64,000 nucleotides of DNA from Linanthus parryae (GCA_023055425.1 JALGPY010000002.1:118432088-118496087), one strand, 5' to 3'; positions 11,052-23,430 are shown, counted from the stretch's first letter. Translations and numbers: made by a program. Notes: generated from the letters alone by a model not told the origin.

Positions 11052-12718
11052 TCATAGAGCATAAACGTAGTTTATGTGTTGCATTCTTGTTGTTTTACAC
11101 CTTAATTTGTTGTTTATCGCGTAAAACAAGACAAATCAAGCATGGGATGCAATTTGTCAAAGAATTAATCATAACAAGACCCAATTATTGCATTGGATGC
11201 ATGAATTGGTGAGTTTGAGAAATTTTAGGATCTTAGATCTAGGGTTTGGGCATCCTTGGGGAAGAAGGAGTTCTCCCAAAACAAGGAAACAACCAAACTT
11301 GGGCTCCAAGCAAAGAGGTTGTTTTGGAAACAACCTCCATAAGGAGGTTCGGCCCCCCAAGGGGACCGCCCCCTTGCTTGCCGCCCAAGCTTGGCGCCCT
11401 AAGGGGCCGGGCGGCCCTAAACCGCGGGCCTAGCTTGCGGGTTTTGGGCCGGGCCGGCCCTAGGGCCTTATGGTTCACTTTGTTTGGGCCCGGGCAATTG
11501 GATTGTTGAGCCCATGGACCGTTTTAACCCTAGAAATCCTAAAATCAATTAAAATTGACCAAGCGCGTTAAAATTGGATTTTAACTGTTTATGTGCAAAT
11601 CGCATGGTGATTGGATATGGCCTTAGGATGTGGTTTGATGTGGATGTTTAATTTTGTGGTTTGGTTTTACGGCCTGCGAGCTGATCAATTAATTGTAATA
11701 ATTAATTAGGGTTTTATGGCCTGCGTGCCATTTTTTTTCTCAACTTGTGAGATTTATTTTATTTAGTATAGATATTAGCTAGTGCTAGATAAAGTAGATT
11801 GTTAGCCAAGATTGGAGAAAAGAAGCCCAAAGCCAAAAGGAGCCACAAAAGATGGAGCATGGAGCATGGAGCATTCCACATGACTATGAAGGATGGACCA
11901 AAAGATCAAAGACGCACGGAGATGTGTTTGCTTTTAGGGTTCATAGGTAATTCCATTGGCTTGGAATTATCTTAGTCTAGAAAAGGCCATATCCACATCA
12001 CGTTTAATTTCTTTTTGTGGTTGTTTATTTATTGTCTTATTGTTTGTGTGGTTGGTGTATGGATGATGCATGCAATTAGGATAATAAGATAATTAGACAA
12101 CCCGGATCTATTATTTGGAGTTGTGCCCAAACTCAAATAGATAGATTAGTTGATATTGATCAACAAAATAATTAAAAATTGAAAAATCCCTCAAATTTTA
12201 AATATTGTGTTCTTGCCTTCTCGTTATTTAAACACTCATTATCATCATTATTTATCAAGTTCGTGCGTGCCAAAGCATGGCGACTTGGTTCATAATGATG
12301 GAATGCGATGGCACGTAACAATGTGCAATTGTTTAGATAAGAGGTTGAACACAACTAGGCTATTAATTTGACTAAGATACCTAGAGGCAATCAATTGGGA
12401 TTATCCATAAGGATGGATAAATAAGGAGTTATTTGCCCGATTGAACCAAGAGTTGCATATGGGATGCAATTGGAAATCGTTCCTACCTAAGAAGTAGTCG
12501 AATTATGGGTGACTTGCCAAAGCAAGCTCATAAGGAGATGAAAAAGATGGATCTTGGCCCACTAGAAAATATAAGGATATTTTCCGCATTAATATCTTGA
12601 GGGTTATTAATCCGTAGAAAAATAGTGGGAGCTATATTTAATAAACTAGCCATTATTAAATATAGTCAAAAATTCACAAATACTAAAACTTGCGTATTTT
12701 CCTTTTGTAGAATTCCAA
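11052..12718 (+). other. Untranslated leader of element C
   Basis: About 1.67 kb before the gag ATG, with no supported gene. GC-rich block at about 11340-11470 containing a hairpin (11413-11450); paired TTTACGGCCTGCGAG / TTTATGGCCTGCGTG motifs at 11665-11680 and 11712-11727; then AT-rich sequence up to gag. Short frames in the GC block are by-products of composition. Confidence 0.88.
11413..11450 (+). other. Conserved leader hairpin, element C copy
   Basis: Five pairs (11413-11417 with 11446-11450), a T-T mismatch, three A-T pairs, a bulge, then CCGC with GCGG around a loop centred on GGCCTAGC. It lies 379 nt after the primer site, matching A, B and D in position but not in stem sequence. 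Confidence 0.7.
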
Positions 12719-13559
12719 ATGGAAAACAACTCATCGAGTTCACAACATTCCCTACGATCTGTCCTTGAGAAGGACAAGCTCTCTGGAACCAACTTTCTTG
12801 ATTGGTACAGAAACTTGAGAATTGTTCTCAAGCAAGAGAAGAAACTGTACGCAATAGAGGAGCATGTTCCAGAAGGTCCAGAGAACCAGACACCTGTTGC
12901 CTTAAAGGCGTATCAAAAGCGTGTTGATGACGCTAATGATGCGGCCTGCCTAATGCTTTGCACCATGACCTCTGAGCTTCAGAAGCAACATGAGAACATG
13001 AACGCTGTCGATATGATCGAACATCTAAAGCAGCTCTTCCAAGAGCAGGCGAGGGTAGAGAGGTATGAGGTCTCAAAGGCACTGTTCAAATGTCATCTGG
13101 CAGAAGGGAACCCGGTGGGACCCCATGTACTCCGAATGATCGGGTACTTGGAGAATCTCGCCCGGCTTGGGTTCCCGGTCGGCCAAGAGTTGGCAACCGA
13201 TCTCGTGTTGCAATCGTTGCCCGAGAGTTATGGACAGTTCATTATGAACTATAACATGAACGAGATCGTTAAACCACTGCCAGATTTGCTCAACATGTTG
13301 AGGACGGCTGAACAGAGCATCAACAAGGGTAAGGGCAAGGCCATTATGATGGTGCACAAAGGAAAGGGCAAAAAGTTTGCCTCTTCCTCCAAGGGTAAAG
13401 GCAAGTCAGTTGCCAAGTCCAAGGAACAAGCCCTTAAGCCTGTTGGTGGCATTGCCAAGGTCGTGACTAAGGGTGAATGTCACTACTGTAGTCAACCTGG
13501 ACACTGGAGGAGGAACTGCCCAAAATATCTGGAGGACAAGAGGCTTGGAATAGTGATTC
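12719..13559 (+). CDS. gag of element C, 5' part (interrupted by element D)
   Basis: Structural Gag of a Ty1/copia element. ATG at 12719-12721 sits at the start of the family consensus (MENNSSSS...). A UBN2-type Gag domain covers residues ~20-200, then a lysine-rich linker (~200-250) and a CCHC zinc knuckle CHYCSQPGHWRRNC at 13478-13519 that would bind element RNA. The frame is open with no lesion until the insertion of D at 13560, inside the stretch coding GIVIPPPPG. The rest resumes at 21744, just after the second GATTC duplication, in the correct frame. The reading frame that continues from 13560 to 13672 is D's LTR and not Gag. Confidence 0.92.
13555..13559. repeat. Target site duplication of element D, left (GATTC)
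   Basis: GATTC before the D LTR start and again at 21739-21743 after the D LTR end. It lies in the coding sequence of C. Confidence 0.95.
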
Positions 13560-15119
13560 TGTTGGAATTGTGCCCTAGAGGCAATCAATTAGTTGTGACA
13601 TTTATGGATTTACGATTCATTATGTTATCGATATGGAGATATGTTAACATGAATGAAGTCCTTAGAATATAAGTGTTATATTCTTAAATATCCCTAGTCA
13701 ATTATAATGATTAATAGGACAATCATCTATAGACTAGTATGGGGTTGGATTGATATGGAGATATCATGATCCAACACATGGGTATGCATTAGGAGTAATG
13801 GCATACTGGATTGACCCGTCTCCGAGAAGGCTACATACACGTTATGTTAAGTCACAAGCGCTTCTCGCGGTGCAATGGTATTGTCATCCTTAGACTTGAA
13901 GTCACTAGATATTCTAGTTGTGGATTATTGTGATCTTGGTAGCGTTAAACGCTACACCGTAACTGGGTAGTTATAAAGGCGTGTACTGGATACAATAAGA
14001 AGCAAGCTTAGAGATCGTAGTGGACGTAGATAGAATTTGTCCCTCCCACATAACGGGAGCAAATATCCTAGGCCACTCGAGGGATAGTGCTTATAAAATG
14101 TCTGGCCAGACTCAAATAAATCAATATGGGATATTGATGTTATTTGCACGAATAAGGCTAATCCCAGGATCGAGAAACTATGGATTGGATATACGAGTGT
14201 GACTTGTATGTCTCGTGTCCAATCCGGATATTGGGACAAAGGGATGAGACAATTACTTGCACAAGGTTTGTCATGATGACTATTCTATTTGTTGGCTAGA
14301 ATGGATGTCTTGCTAGAGGCCGCTCCATATTAGTAAATAGTTACTACCAACTAAATAGAACCTATGGGGTCACACGCCATATAGGGGTGAACTAGACTTG
14401 GGAAATAATTAATTAATATGATTAATTAATTAGAAGGATCAAATCGCAACAACTTGCTAACTTAGTAGGACTAATATGCAAGTTGGACTAATCCATGTAT
14501 AGACATGATTAGGATTTGCCAAGGTGGCCTAATTCATGTAGGGACATGATTAGGATTAATTTGCAAATAGAACTAATCCATGTATTGACATGATAAGGAC
14601 TATTTTGCAAAAGGGACTAATCCGAACTTGAGTAGGATTATGAGGGATTCTTTATGTAGTAGGACAAGGAGTTGTTGGACTATATAAAGAACACTCCTAG
14701 CTTATTTTTCTCTCTACACACCACACATCTATTTGATAGAAGAAAGGAGAGAATAAAGCAAGGAGAGAGCAAGTCCCATAGAGGGCCGAACCCCCCTAGG
14801 GATTGCCGCCCCCTACCCGTCGGCCTAAAGGTGCCGCCCCACCTTTGGCACTCCATTGTTGGCGATTTCTTCTTCCTCCTCCATTCTTCCTAGCTAGCAC
14901 ATGGATTTGGAGGGTCTAGATCTCACCTCTAGGCGTGGATCAACCGTAGAGACGTGACACTATTCGCGTTTGAAGTCATCAAGGAGAACCCAAAGGTGTG
15001 TTTATGATTTCTAACCCTTACCATCGTTATGTCTCTTGACTTGTGATCCTTGGAGGGTTTTGCATGGTTTTATGTTTGATTATGCTTCCGTTGTGCGATC
15101 CATGAATCAAAACCCTACA
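13560..15119 (+). repeat. 5' LTR of element D
   Basis: Starts TGTTGGAATTGTGCCC and ends CCCTACA. TATA box at 14681-14688. R-region hairpin at 14823-14849 (AAAGGTG with CACCTTT). A short directly repeated stretch with ACTAATCCATGTAT... occurs at about 14485-14600, just upstream of the TATA box. Open frames at 13952-14239, 14020-14202 and 14672-14893 recur in the other LTR and match no protein family that I know. Confidence 0.95.
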
Positions 15120-15120
15120 G

Positions 15121-15138
15121 TGGTATCAGAGCCACAGG
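15121..15138 (+). other. Primer binding site of element D
   Basis: TGGTATCAGAGCCACAGG, one base after the LTR end, identical to that of C. Confidence 0.92.
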
Positions 15139-16791
15139 TCGTAGAGCATAAACGTGGTTTATGTGTTACGTTTTAGTTGTTTTACACCTTAAATTGATTG
15201 TTTATCGCGTAAAACAAGACAAATCAAGCATGGGATGCAATTTGTCAATAATTAATCATAACAAGACCCAATTTTTGCATTAGATGCATGAATTGGTGAG
15301 TTTGAGAAATTTTAGGATCTAAGATCTAGGGTTTGGGCATCCTTGGGGAAGAAGGAGTTCTTTCCATACAAGGAAACAACCAAACTTGGGCACCAAGCAA
15401 GGGAGTTGTTTTGGAAACAACTCCCAAAGGAGGTTCGGCCCCCCTAGGGGACCGCCCCTCCTTGCTTGCCGCCCAAGCAAGGCCGCCCTAGGGGCCGGGG
15501 CAGCCCTAGCCCGCGGCCTAGCCGCGTGGGCTAGGGGCCGGCCGGCCCTAGGGCCTTGCGGTTCACCTTTTTGGGCCCGGACAATTGGATTGTTGGGCCC
15601 ATGGACCGTTTTAACCCTAGAATATCCTAAAATCAATTAAAATTGACCAAGCGCGTTAAAATTGGATTTTAACTGTTTATGTGCAATTCGCATGGTGATT
15701 GGATATGGCCTTAGGATGTGGTTTGATGTGGATGTTTAATTTTTGTGGTTTGGTTTACGGCCTGCGAGCTGATCAATTAATTGTAATAATTAATTAGGGT
15801 TTTATGGCCTGCGTGCCATTTTTTTTCTCAACTTGTGAGATTTATTTTATTTAGTATAGAAGTTAGCTAGTGCTAGATAAAGTAGATTGTTAGCCAAGAT
15901 TGGAGAAAAGAAACCCAAAGCCAAAGAAGCCACAAAAGATGGAGCATGGAGCATGGAGCATTCCACAAGACTATGAAGGATGGACCAAAAGATCAAGACG
16001 CATGGAGATGTGTTTGTTTTAGGGTTCATAGATAATTCCATTGGCTTGGAATTATCTTAGTCTAGAAAAGGCCATATCCACATCACGTTTAATTTCTGTT
16101 TTGTGGTTGTTTATTTTATTGTCTTATTATTGTGTGGTTGGTGTATGGATGATGCATGCAATTAGGATAATAAGATAATTAGACAACCCGGATCTATTAT
16201 TTGGAGTTGTGCCCAAACTCAAATAGATAGATTAGTTGATGTTGATCAACAAAACAATTAAAATTGAATTCAAAATCCCTCAAAATTCAAATATTGTGTT
16301 CTTGCCTTCTCGTTATTTAAACACTCATGATCATCATTATTTATCAAGTTCGTGCGTGCCAAAGCATGGCGACTTGGTTCATAATGATGGAATGCGATGG
16401 CACGTAACAATGTGCAATTGTTTAGATAAGAGGTTGAACACAACTAGGCTATTAATTTGATTAAGAAACCTAGAGGCAACCAATTGGGATTATCCATGCG
16501 GATGGATAAATAAGGAGTTATTTGCCCAATTGAACCAAGAGTTGCATATGGGATGCAATTGGAATTGTTCCTACCTAAAGTAGTCAAATTATGGGTGACT
16601 TGCCAAAGCAAGCTCATAAGGAGATGAAACATAGATCTTGGCCCACTAGAAAATATAAGGATATTTTCCGCATTAATATCTTGAGGGTTATTAATCCGTA
16701 GTAAAATAGTGGGAGCTATATTTAACAAATTAAATCCTTGTTGAATATAGTTAAAACGTCACAAACTTTGCATAATCCTTTAGGTGTTGAA
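15139..16791 (+). other. Untranslated leader of element D
   Basis: Very similar to the leader of C, including the GC-rich block, the hairpin at 15504-15536 and the paired CGGCCTGCGAG-type motifs at 15754-15768 and 15800-15815. No gene is supported. Its good preservation contrasts with the ruined coding part that follows. Confidence 0.88.
15504..15536 (+). other. Conserved leader hairpin, element D copy
   Basis: CCCTAG (15504-15509) pairs with CTAGGG (15531-15536). The inner stem CGCGGC pairs with GCCGCG around a CTA loop. Compared with A the inner stem has lost two bases on each arm, so pairing is kept. It lies 383 nt after the primer site. Confidence 0.75.
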
Positions 16792-19700
16792 TACCCATGG
16801 CATTAAACAAATAAAAAAAACACGACTCTATCTATTTCCTAGACTGGTATAAAATTGAGAAATGTTCTCAAATAAAAGAGAAATTGTTGTACATCGTAGA
16901 ACATAAAGATCTCTTCCTACCAACTACCAAATCACACTAAAACCTAATGGAAGGGACATCAAAGAATGGTTCTTTGGATGTGACTTGCCTCATGTTAGCT
17001 GCCATGAACTCTGAGCTTTGGAAGCAAGAAGAGAGACATGGAGAAGTATGATATGATCATACATTGAAAGAAGCTCTTTCAAACTAGGGAGCTAGGCATG
17101 AAAGGTTTGAAGTGTTGCTCTACTTTGGGTTATGCAAATATACTAATTCAATATGATTGAAACATTAGTAAATATGCATTATCTATGAGATAGATAAAGA
17201 ATAAACGTTATTCACCCAAGTGGACCAAGAATTGCATTGGATGCAATTATAGTTTTGTTTTAAAGTTGATTTATTCAATATGATTGAAAAATCACTAAAC
17301 AAAACACTGATAATGGGCATGGGCAAAGTTGTTAAAGGTTAACAGCATGGGCAAGGGCAAATGGTTTGCGCCGACCCCATGGGTATAAACCAAGGTGCCT
17401 TGGAGTCCCATAGGTGGTGTAGAGGAAGAGAGACTACCCAAAGTACCTGGAAGTATGTAATAAAGGAATTATGAATTCCTATATGGATATTTTGTTATAG
17501 AAATCAATGTGTCTGTCTCATCATCATAAGTATAAGATACTAGATGAGGATCTCACATTTATAGAAATATGGAGGATCTCAAGAGACGAAGACAATTGGA
17601 TAAGGAATAAATAATCCTACACGTGGGGCTATGAAGCAAAGGGTTGCTGAAAAGCCGTAGGGAATTATTTCTACCTTTAAGAAATTGTTCATGAATTAGA
17701 CAAAAGCGATAATGTCCCTACTATGAGTAGGACCATTATCATAGTTTCTTGTTTGGACAAGAAAGCTCCTTATCATAATAAAAGGACAAATGTTGTTCCA
17801 TTTATTATGATATGCATTATTGTAATGCAATTTTGTCTAAGTGGATTCTATATCCATGATCATGATAATTTCATCTATAACATTAATATCTAGAGGTTTG
17901 CATATAATGATATGAACTTCACTTATCTTTAGCATTATCGTTTAGGCCCCATAAATAAGAGATACATATCTAGAACCCCATGAGGATGGATTTCTAGAAC
18001 TCATTTGATTATTGAATCATATGAGACATGTAAGACTTATTAGGCAAAGATATGATCTTTTGGGAATCATACATATTGATGTATGAAGGCCGCTAAGCGC
18101 AAATGCTAAAGATGGTTTTCAGTACTTCGTCATATTTACTGATAGGATCAGGTAAATATGGATTTGTGTATTTTTGAAGAAACAAATCAGGATCCTTTGA
18201 ATTGTTCAAAGTATTCAGGAATGAAGTAGAGAACCAGCTTGGCAAAAGTATTAGGGCTCTACGATTGGATCGCAGAGGAGAGTACTTGAGCCAAGAGTTT
18301 GACAAGAATCTATGGGAGTGTTGGATATGATCCAAAACTCGCTCCACCTAGCACGCCACATGGGTTTGGCGTGTCTAAGAGGAGATTTCGGACCTTGTAG
18401 GACACGGTTCGGTCCATGATGAGTCAAACAGAACTTCCATTTTACTTTTGGGGCTATGTTCTAATTACAGCAAATTTCGCCCTTAACCTTGATCCATCAA
18501 AACGGATTATGAATAACGCCATATGAGATATGGACTAGGAAAGTGTCCTAGTATGTCATTCATAAAGATTTGGGGTTAGGAAGTTTATGTAAAAGAGTTT
18601 ACAAAGTAAACTTGAACCCAAGTCGGATAAATGTTATGTATCCTGAAAAGGATATTATTTCTACAACCCTATCGAGAACAAACTGTTTGTTGCTCGAACT
18701 ACAGTGTTTCTAGGTAGAGATTGTCTCTAAGAGAAACAGTGGGAGGACAGTAGAACTTGAAGGAGTTCAAGAACCACAGTAGAACATTGATCCTTTTGAT
18801 GGAACATGAGCAGGATCACAAGGTGTTGTGGAGCAACCTACTCAGATAACACAAGAACCTCACAGGTAAGGTAGGATATATCGAGGGACTAGAGAAATAA
18901 GGATTTCTCATAACCCCTGATATATTGCTCATAAAGATGAGCCTACAACCTATGAGATGGCCACGTGTGGCCATACTCTCAGAAATGGCTTGGAGCCATG
19001 AGATTCGATATGGAATCCATGTAAACCAACAAAGTATAGACTTTTGTGGAACCACCTGAAGGGTAGGACCCATAGGGTGCAAGTGGGTTATGAGGAAACC
19101 AACATGGATGGTAATACGATTACCTTTAAGGGAAAATTGGTAGGAAAGGGATTTCATGTGAGTTCATAGTATAGACTATGACGAAATCTTTCCCCAATTA
19201 TGATGCTTAAATCCATTCGCATCTTGCTTGTAGCAATCTATTTGTAGATTGGATCAAGCTTCTAGGAGTTGGACTCTTCAAATGAATGATGTAATCAAAG
19301 GAGTTTGGTTCCATCAAAATTGAAGATGAGTATTGTGTCTACAAGAAGGTTAGTGGGAGCACAGTTATGTTTCTGGTCATGTATGTGGAGACATACTTAA
19401 TCATTGGGAATGTTGCCCCTACTTGGCAGTCTTACTTAGATTGACTAGGGAGTTGACTTTCTAATGGTAGACTTAAGCGAAGCAACTTGTGAAGATCTAT
19501 TGAGGTAGATCAAGATGGTTGTATAGCTTAGGTCATAGTACATAAATTGACAAAGGTGTTGAAATGGTTCAACGTGAAAAGAATATTGATTCTTACCCAT
19601 GTCACATGGAATTAGTCTTTGGAAGGCTAATTGTCTTACCAATTAAATTGGGAATGGACCGTATGAATTAGATTCACGAGATACGCCATGAGATGTACTA

Positions 19701-20167
19701 GGCCAGACGTGTCATATGGCATGACACAAAGATACCAGTCATATCCGGGTGAGAGTCACGGGATTAATTATCAAGATTATCTTTTAGTACTTGAGAAGCA
19801 CTAAAGATGAATTTTGATAAATAGATAATATGAAGAGTTTGCTGTAAGGGGTTACAGTGATGCGAACTTCAAATCTGACAAAGAAGATTTCAGATTATAA
19901 GTCAAGTTTTGAGTTTTGCCTTAGTGGAAGCGACTGTGAGCTGGAAAGGTTCCAGGCAAAATTCAGTCACTGATTCTAACATAGAGGACTGAGTAAATTA
20001 ATGCATAAGATGCATTTATTCAGAATATTCAATCTCAATCAAATTGTTGATGGAGGAAATGTGAATATTTGCAAAGGTATCAACAGATGTCTCTCCCCTA
20101 CGCAGCGGAAGCGTGGAGGGCAGCGCTAGACCAATAGGCATATGATGCAAGAGATTGACTCTAGTGC
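16792..20167 (+). pseudogene. Degenerate gag-pol region of element D
   Basis: Gag would begin at about 16797 (ATGGCATTAAACAA, as in B), but the frame is lost within a few codons. 17161-17250 is not gag but a copy of untranslated leader sequence. Recognisable traces follow: the zinc-knuckle/protease junction region (about 17390-17560), pre-integrase (about 17900-18070), integrase (about 18090-18620), reverse transcriptase (about 19000-19700; YVDD codons minus one base at 19382-19396) and RNase H (about 19790-20010). The stop at the end of pol (TTGACTCTAG, 20155-20164) also has a form shared with B. No stretch could encode a working domain. Confidence 0.85.
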
Positions 20168-20178
20168 AAGTGGGAGAC
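20168..20178 (+). other. Polypurine tract of element D
   Basis: AAGTGGGAGAC directly before the 3' LTR; same as in B and C. Confidence 0.88.
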
Positions 20179-21738
20179 TGTTGGAATTGTGCCCTAGAGG
20201 CAATCAATTAGTTGTGACATTTATGGATTTACGATTCATTATGTTATCGATATGGAGATATGTTAACATGAATGAAGTCCTTAGAATATAAGTGTTATAT
20301 TCTTAAATATCCCTAGTCAATTATAATGATTAATAGGACAATCATCTATAGACTAGTATGGGGTTGGATTGATATGGAGATATCATGATCCAACACATGG
20401 GTATGCATTAGGAGTAATGGCATACTGGATTGACCCGTCTCCGAGAAGGCTACATACACGTTATGTTAAGTCACAAGCGCTTCTCGCGGTGCAATGGTAT
20501 TGTCATCCTTAGACTTGAAGTCACTAGATATTCTAGTTGTGGATTATTGTGATCTTGGTAGCGTTAAACGCTACACCGTAACTGGGTAGTTATAAAGGCG
20601 TGTACTGGATACAATAAGAAGCAAGCTTAGAGATCGTAGTGGACGTAGATAGAATTTGTCCCTCCCACATAACGGGAGCAAATATCCTAGGCCACTCGAG
20701 GGATAGTGCTTATAAAATGTCTGGCCAGACTCAGATAAATCAATATGGGATATTGATGTTATTTGCACGAATAAGGCTAATCCCAGGATCGAGAAACTAT
20801 GGATTGGATATACGAGTGTGACTTGTATGTCTCGTGTCCAATCCGGATATTGGGACAAAGGGATGAGACAATTACTTGCACAAGGTTTGTCATGATGACT
20901 ATTCTATTTGTTGGCTAGAATGGATGTCTTGCTAGAGGCCGCTCCATATTAGTAAATAGTTACTACCAACTAAATAGAACCTATGGGGTCACACGCCATA
21001 TAGGGGTGAACTAGACTTGGGAAATAATTAATTAATATGATTAATTAATTAGAAGGATCAAATCGCAACAACTTGCTAACTTAGTAGGACTAATATGCAA
21101 GTTGGACTAATCCATGTATAGACATGATTAGGATTTGCCAAGGTGGCCTAATTCATGTAGGGACATGATTAGGATTAATTTGCAAATAGAACTAATCCAT
21201 GTATTGACATGATAAGGACTATTTTGCAAAAGGGACTAATCCGAACTTGAGTAGGATTATGAGGGATTCTTTATGTAGTAGGACAAGGAGTTGTTGGACT
21301 ATATAAAGAACACTCCTAGCTTATTTTTCTCTCTACACACCACACATCTATTTGATAGAAGAAAGGAGAGAATAAAGCAAGGAGAGAGCAAGTCCCATAG
21401 AGGGCCGAACCCCCCTAGGGATTGCCGCCCCCTACCCGTCGGCCTAAAGGTGCCGCCCCACCTTTGGCACTCCATTGTTGGCGATTTCTTCTTCCTCCTC
21501 CATTCTTCCTAGCTAGCACATGGATTTGGAGGGTCTAGATCTCACCTCTAGGCGTGGATCAACCGTAGAGACGTGACACTATTCGCGTTTGAAGTCATCA
21601 AGGAGAACCCAAAGGTGTGTTTATGATTTCTAACCCTTACCATCGTTATGTCTCTTGACTTGTGATCCTTGGAGGGTTTTGCATGGTTTTATGTTTGATT
21701 ATGCTTCCGTTGTGCGATCCATGAATCAAAACCCTACA
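20179..21738 (+). repeat. 3' LTR of element D
   Basis: Same length (1560 bp) and sequence as 13560-15119 except for one visible substitution. TATA box at 21300-21307 and hairpin at 21442-21468. Confidence 0.95.
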
Positions 21739-21743
21739 GATTC
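21739..21743. repeat. Target site duplication of element D, right (GATTC)
   Basis: Matches 13555-13559. The gag-pol frame of C resumes immediately after it. Confidence 0.95.
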
Positions 21744-22732
21744 CACCACCACCAGGTATTTTTGTTGTAGATGTCAATTTAACTGTCTCTACTTCATGGG
21801 TATTAGATACTGGATGTGGATCTCATATTTGTCGAAATATGCAGGATCTAAAGAGAAGTAAAAGATTGGCTAAAGGGGAGGTAGATCTGCGCGTTGGGAA
21901 TGGAGCAAAGGTTGCTGCGTTGGCCATTGGCGTGTGCGAGCTATCTCTGCCTTCAGGATTAGTTTTAGAATTAAATAATTGCTATTTTGTGCCTGCTATG
22001 AGCAGAAACATTATTTCTATTTCTTGTTTGGACAAGGATGGTTTTATTATTTCAATAAAGAACAATTGTTGTTCCTTTTATTTGAATAATATTCACTATT
22101 TTAGTGCGCAATTATTTAATGGATTTTATGTCATTGATCTAAGTAATCCTGTCTACAACATTAATACCAAGCGGATTAAAATAAATGATTTAAATCCCGC
22201 TTATTTATGGCATTGTCGTCTAGGCCACATAAATGAGAAACGTGTATCTAGACTCCATAAGGATGGATTACTAGACTCATTTGATTTTGAATCATATGAG
22301 ACATGTGAGGCTTGTTTGTTGGGAAAAATGACAAAGTCCCCTTTCAATAAGAAAGGTGAGAGGACTAGTGAGCAATTGGCGCTCATACATACCGATGTGT
22401 GTGGGCCATTTGCCACGCCTGCCAGGGGTGGTTATGTCTACTTCATTACGTTTACTGATGATTACAGTAGATATGGATTTGTGTACCTTATGAGGGCAAA
22501 ATCCGAATCCTTTGAAGTGTTCAAAGAATTCAAGAATGAAGTAGAGAAGCAACTTGGGAAAAGTATCAAGGCTCTACGATCGGATCGTGGAGGAGAATAC
22601 TTAAGCCAAGAGTTTTACGAGTATCTTAGAGAGTGTGGGATCGTGTCCCAACTCACTCACCCGGAACGCCACAATGGAATGGCGTGTCCGAGAGGAGGAA
22701 TCGAACCCTATTGGATATGGTTCGGTCTATGA
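21744..22732 (+). pseudogene. Protease, pre-integrase and first half of integrase of element C
   Basis: Continues the Gag-Pol frame of C after the D insertion. The aspartic protease active site DTG is at 21806-21814 within the motif WVLDTGCGSHIC. Next comes the GAG-pre-integrase HHCC zinc region (LWHCRLGHINE near 22207, CEACLLGK near 22310) and the integrase catalytic core (first Asp in FTDDYSRYGF, second in RSDRGGEY). A missing base near 22660 throws the frame off before the PQWNGVSERRNR motif, which is found in another frame from 22633. Before that break the frame is open. Confidence 0.9.
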
Positions 22733-23430
22733 TGTGTCAAACCGATCTTCCATTATCATTTTGGGGCTACGCTCTATTAAGTGCAGCTTTCACCATTAAC
22801 CGTGTTCCATCTAAGTCAGTCATGAAGACACCATATGAGATGTGGAGTGGGAGGCGTCCCACACTGTCGTTCATGAGGATTTGGGGCTGCGATGTCTATG
22901 TAAAATGTTTACAATCAGACAAGCTAGGGCCTAAATCGGATAAGTGTAAATTTGTGGGGTACCCTAAGGAAACTAAGGGATACTACTTCTACAATCCAAC
23001 CGAGAATAAAGTGTTTGTTGCTCGGACCGGCGTGTTTCTAGAAAGAGAGTTTGTCTCTAAAGAAGCAAGTGGGAGGAATGTAGAACTTGAAGAAGTTCAA
23101 GAACCACAAATCACTGAACCGATTATGGAACATGAACAGGAATCACAAGCAGTTGTGGATCCACCTGTTCAGGTAACACAAGAGCTTCGTAGATCTAGTA
23201 GAGTGCGCCAGGAACCCGAGAGGTACGGACTTCTCATAACTGATTCCGGTGACACGAAGCTCATAGATGATGAGCCTACTACCTATGAGGAGGCCATGAA
23301 TGGCCCAGACTCGCAGAAGTGGCTTGAGGCCATGAGATCCGAGATGGAATCCATGTACACCAACAAAGTATGGACTTTGGTGGAACCACCTGATGGGGCG
23401 CGGCCCATGGGGTGCAAATGGGTCTTCTAG
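22633..23430 (+). pseudogene. Integrase C-terminus and start of reverse transcriptase of element C
   Basis: Picks up at the integrase motif TPQWNGVSERRNRTL (with the catalytic Glu), then SFWGYAL, the integrase C-terminal region and an acidic linker. The reverse transcriptase starts with WTLVEPPDGARPMGCKWVF. A TAG at 23428-23430, with a one-base shift, stops it. The next block reads in the frame starting at 23412. Confidence 0.88.

Larger units (their letters stand above)
13560..21738 (+). mobile_element. Element D: young non-autonomous Angela-lineage retrotransposon inside C
   Basis: 8179 bp with two 1560-bp LTRs (13560-15119, 20179-21738) that differ at one visible position (A at 14115 against G at 20734), perfect GATTC duplications, a primer site (15121) and a polypurine tract (20168-20178). 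The internal region is collinear with gag-pol but so full of stops and indels that no domain is intact. The combination of near-identical LTRs and a ruined core means that it moved recently with proteins supplied by other elements. Confidence 0.95.

Noticed and set aside
11188..11509. Overlapping long frames on both strands in the C leader (also 15319-15640 in D and 28563-28868 in B)
   Set aside because: They are caused by the GC-rich hairpin block, which has few stop codons. They are not conserved as protein between C, D, A and B, while the RNA pairing is.
13952..14239. Open frames inside LTRs (13952-14239, 14020-14202, 14672-14893 and the copies at 20571, 20639 and 21291; also 10657-10860 and 25930-26133)
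   Set aside because: They recur because the LTRs are duplicates. They have no family match and lie over promoter and R-region signals.
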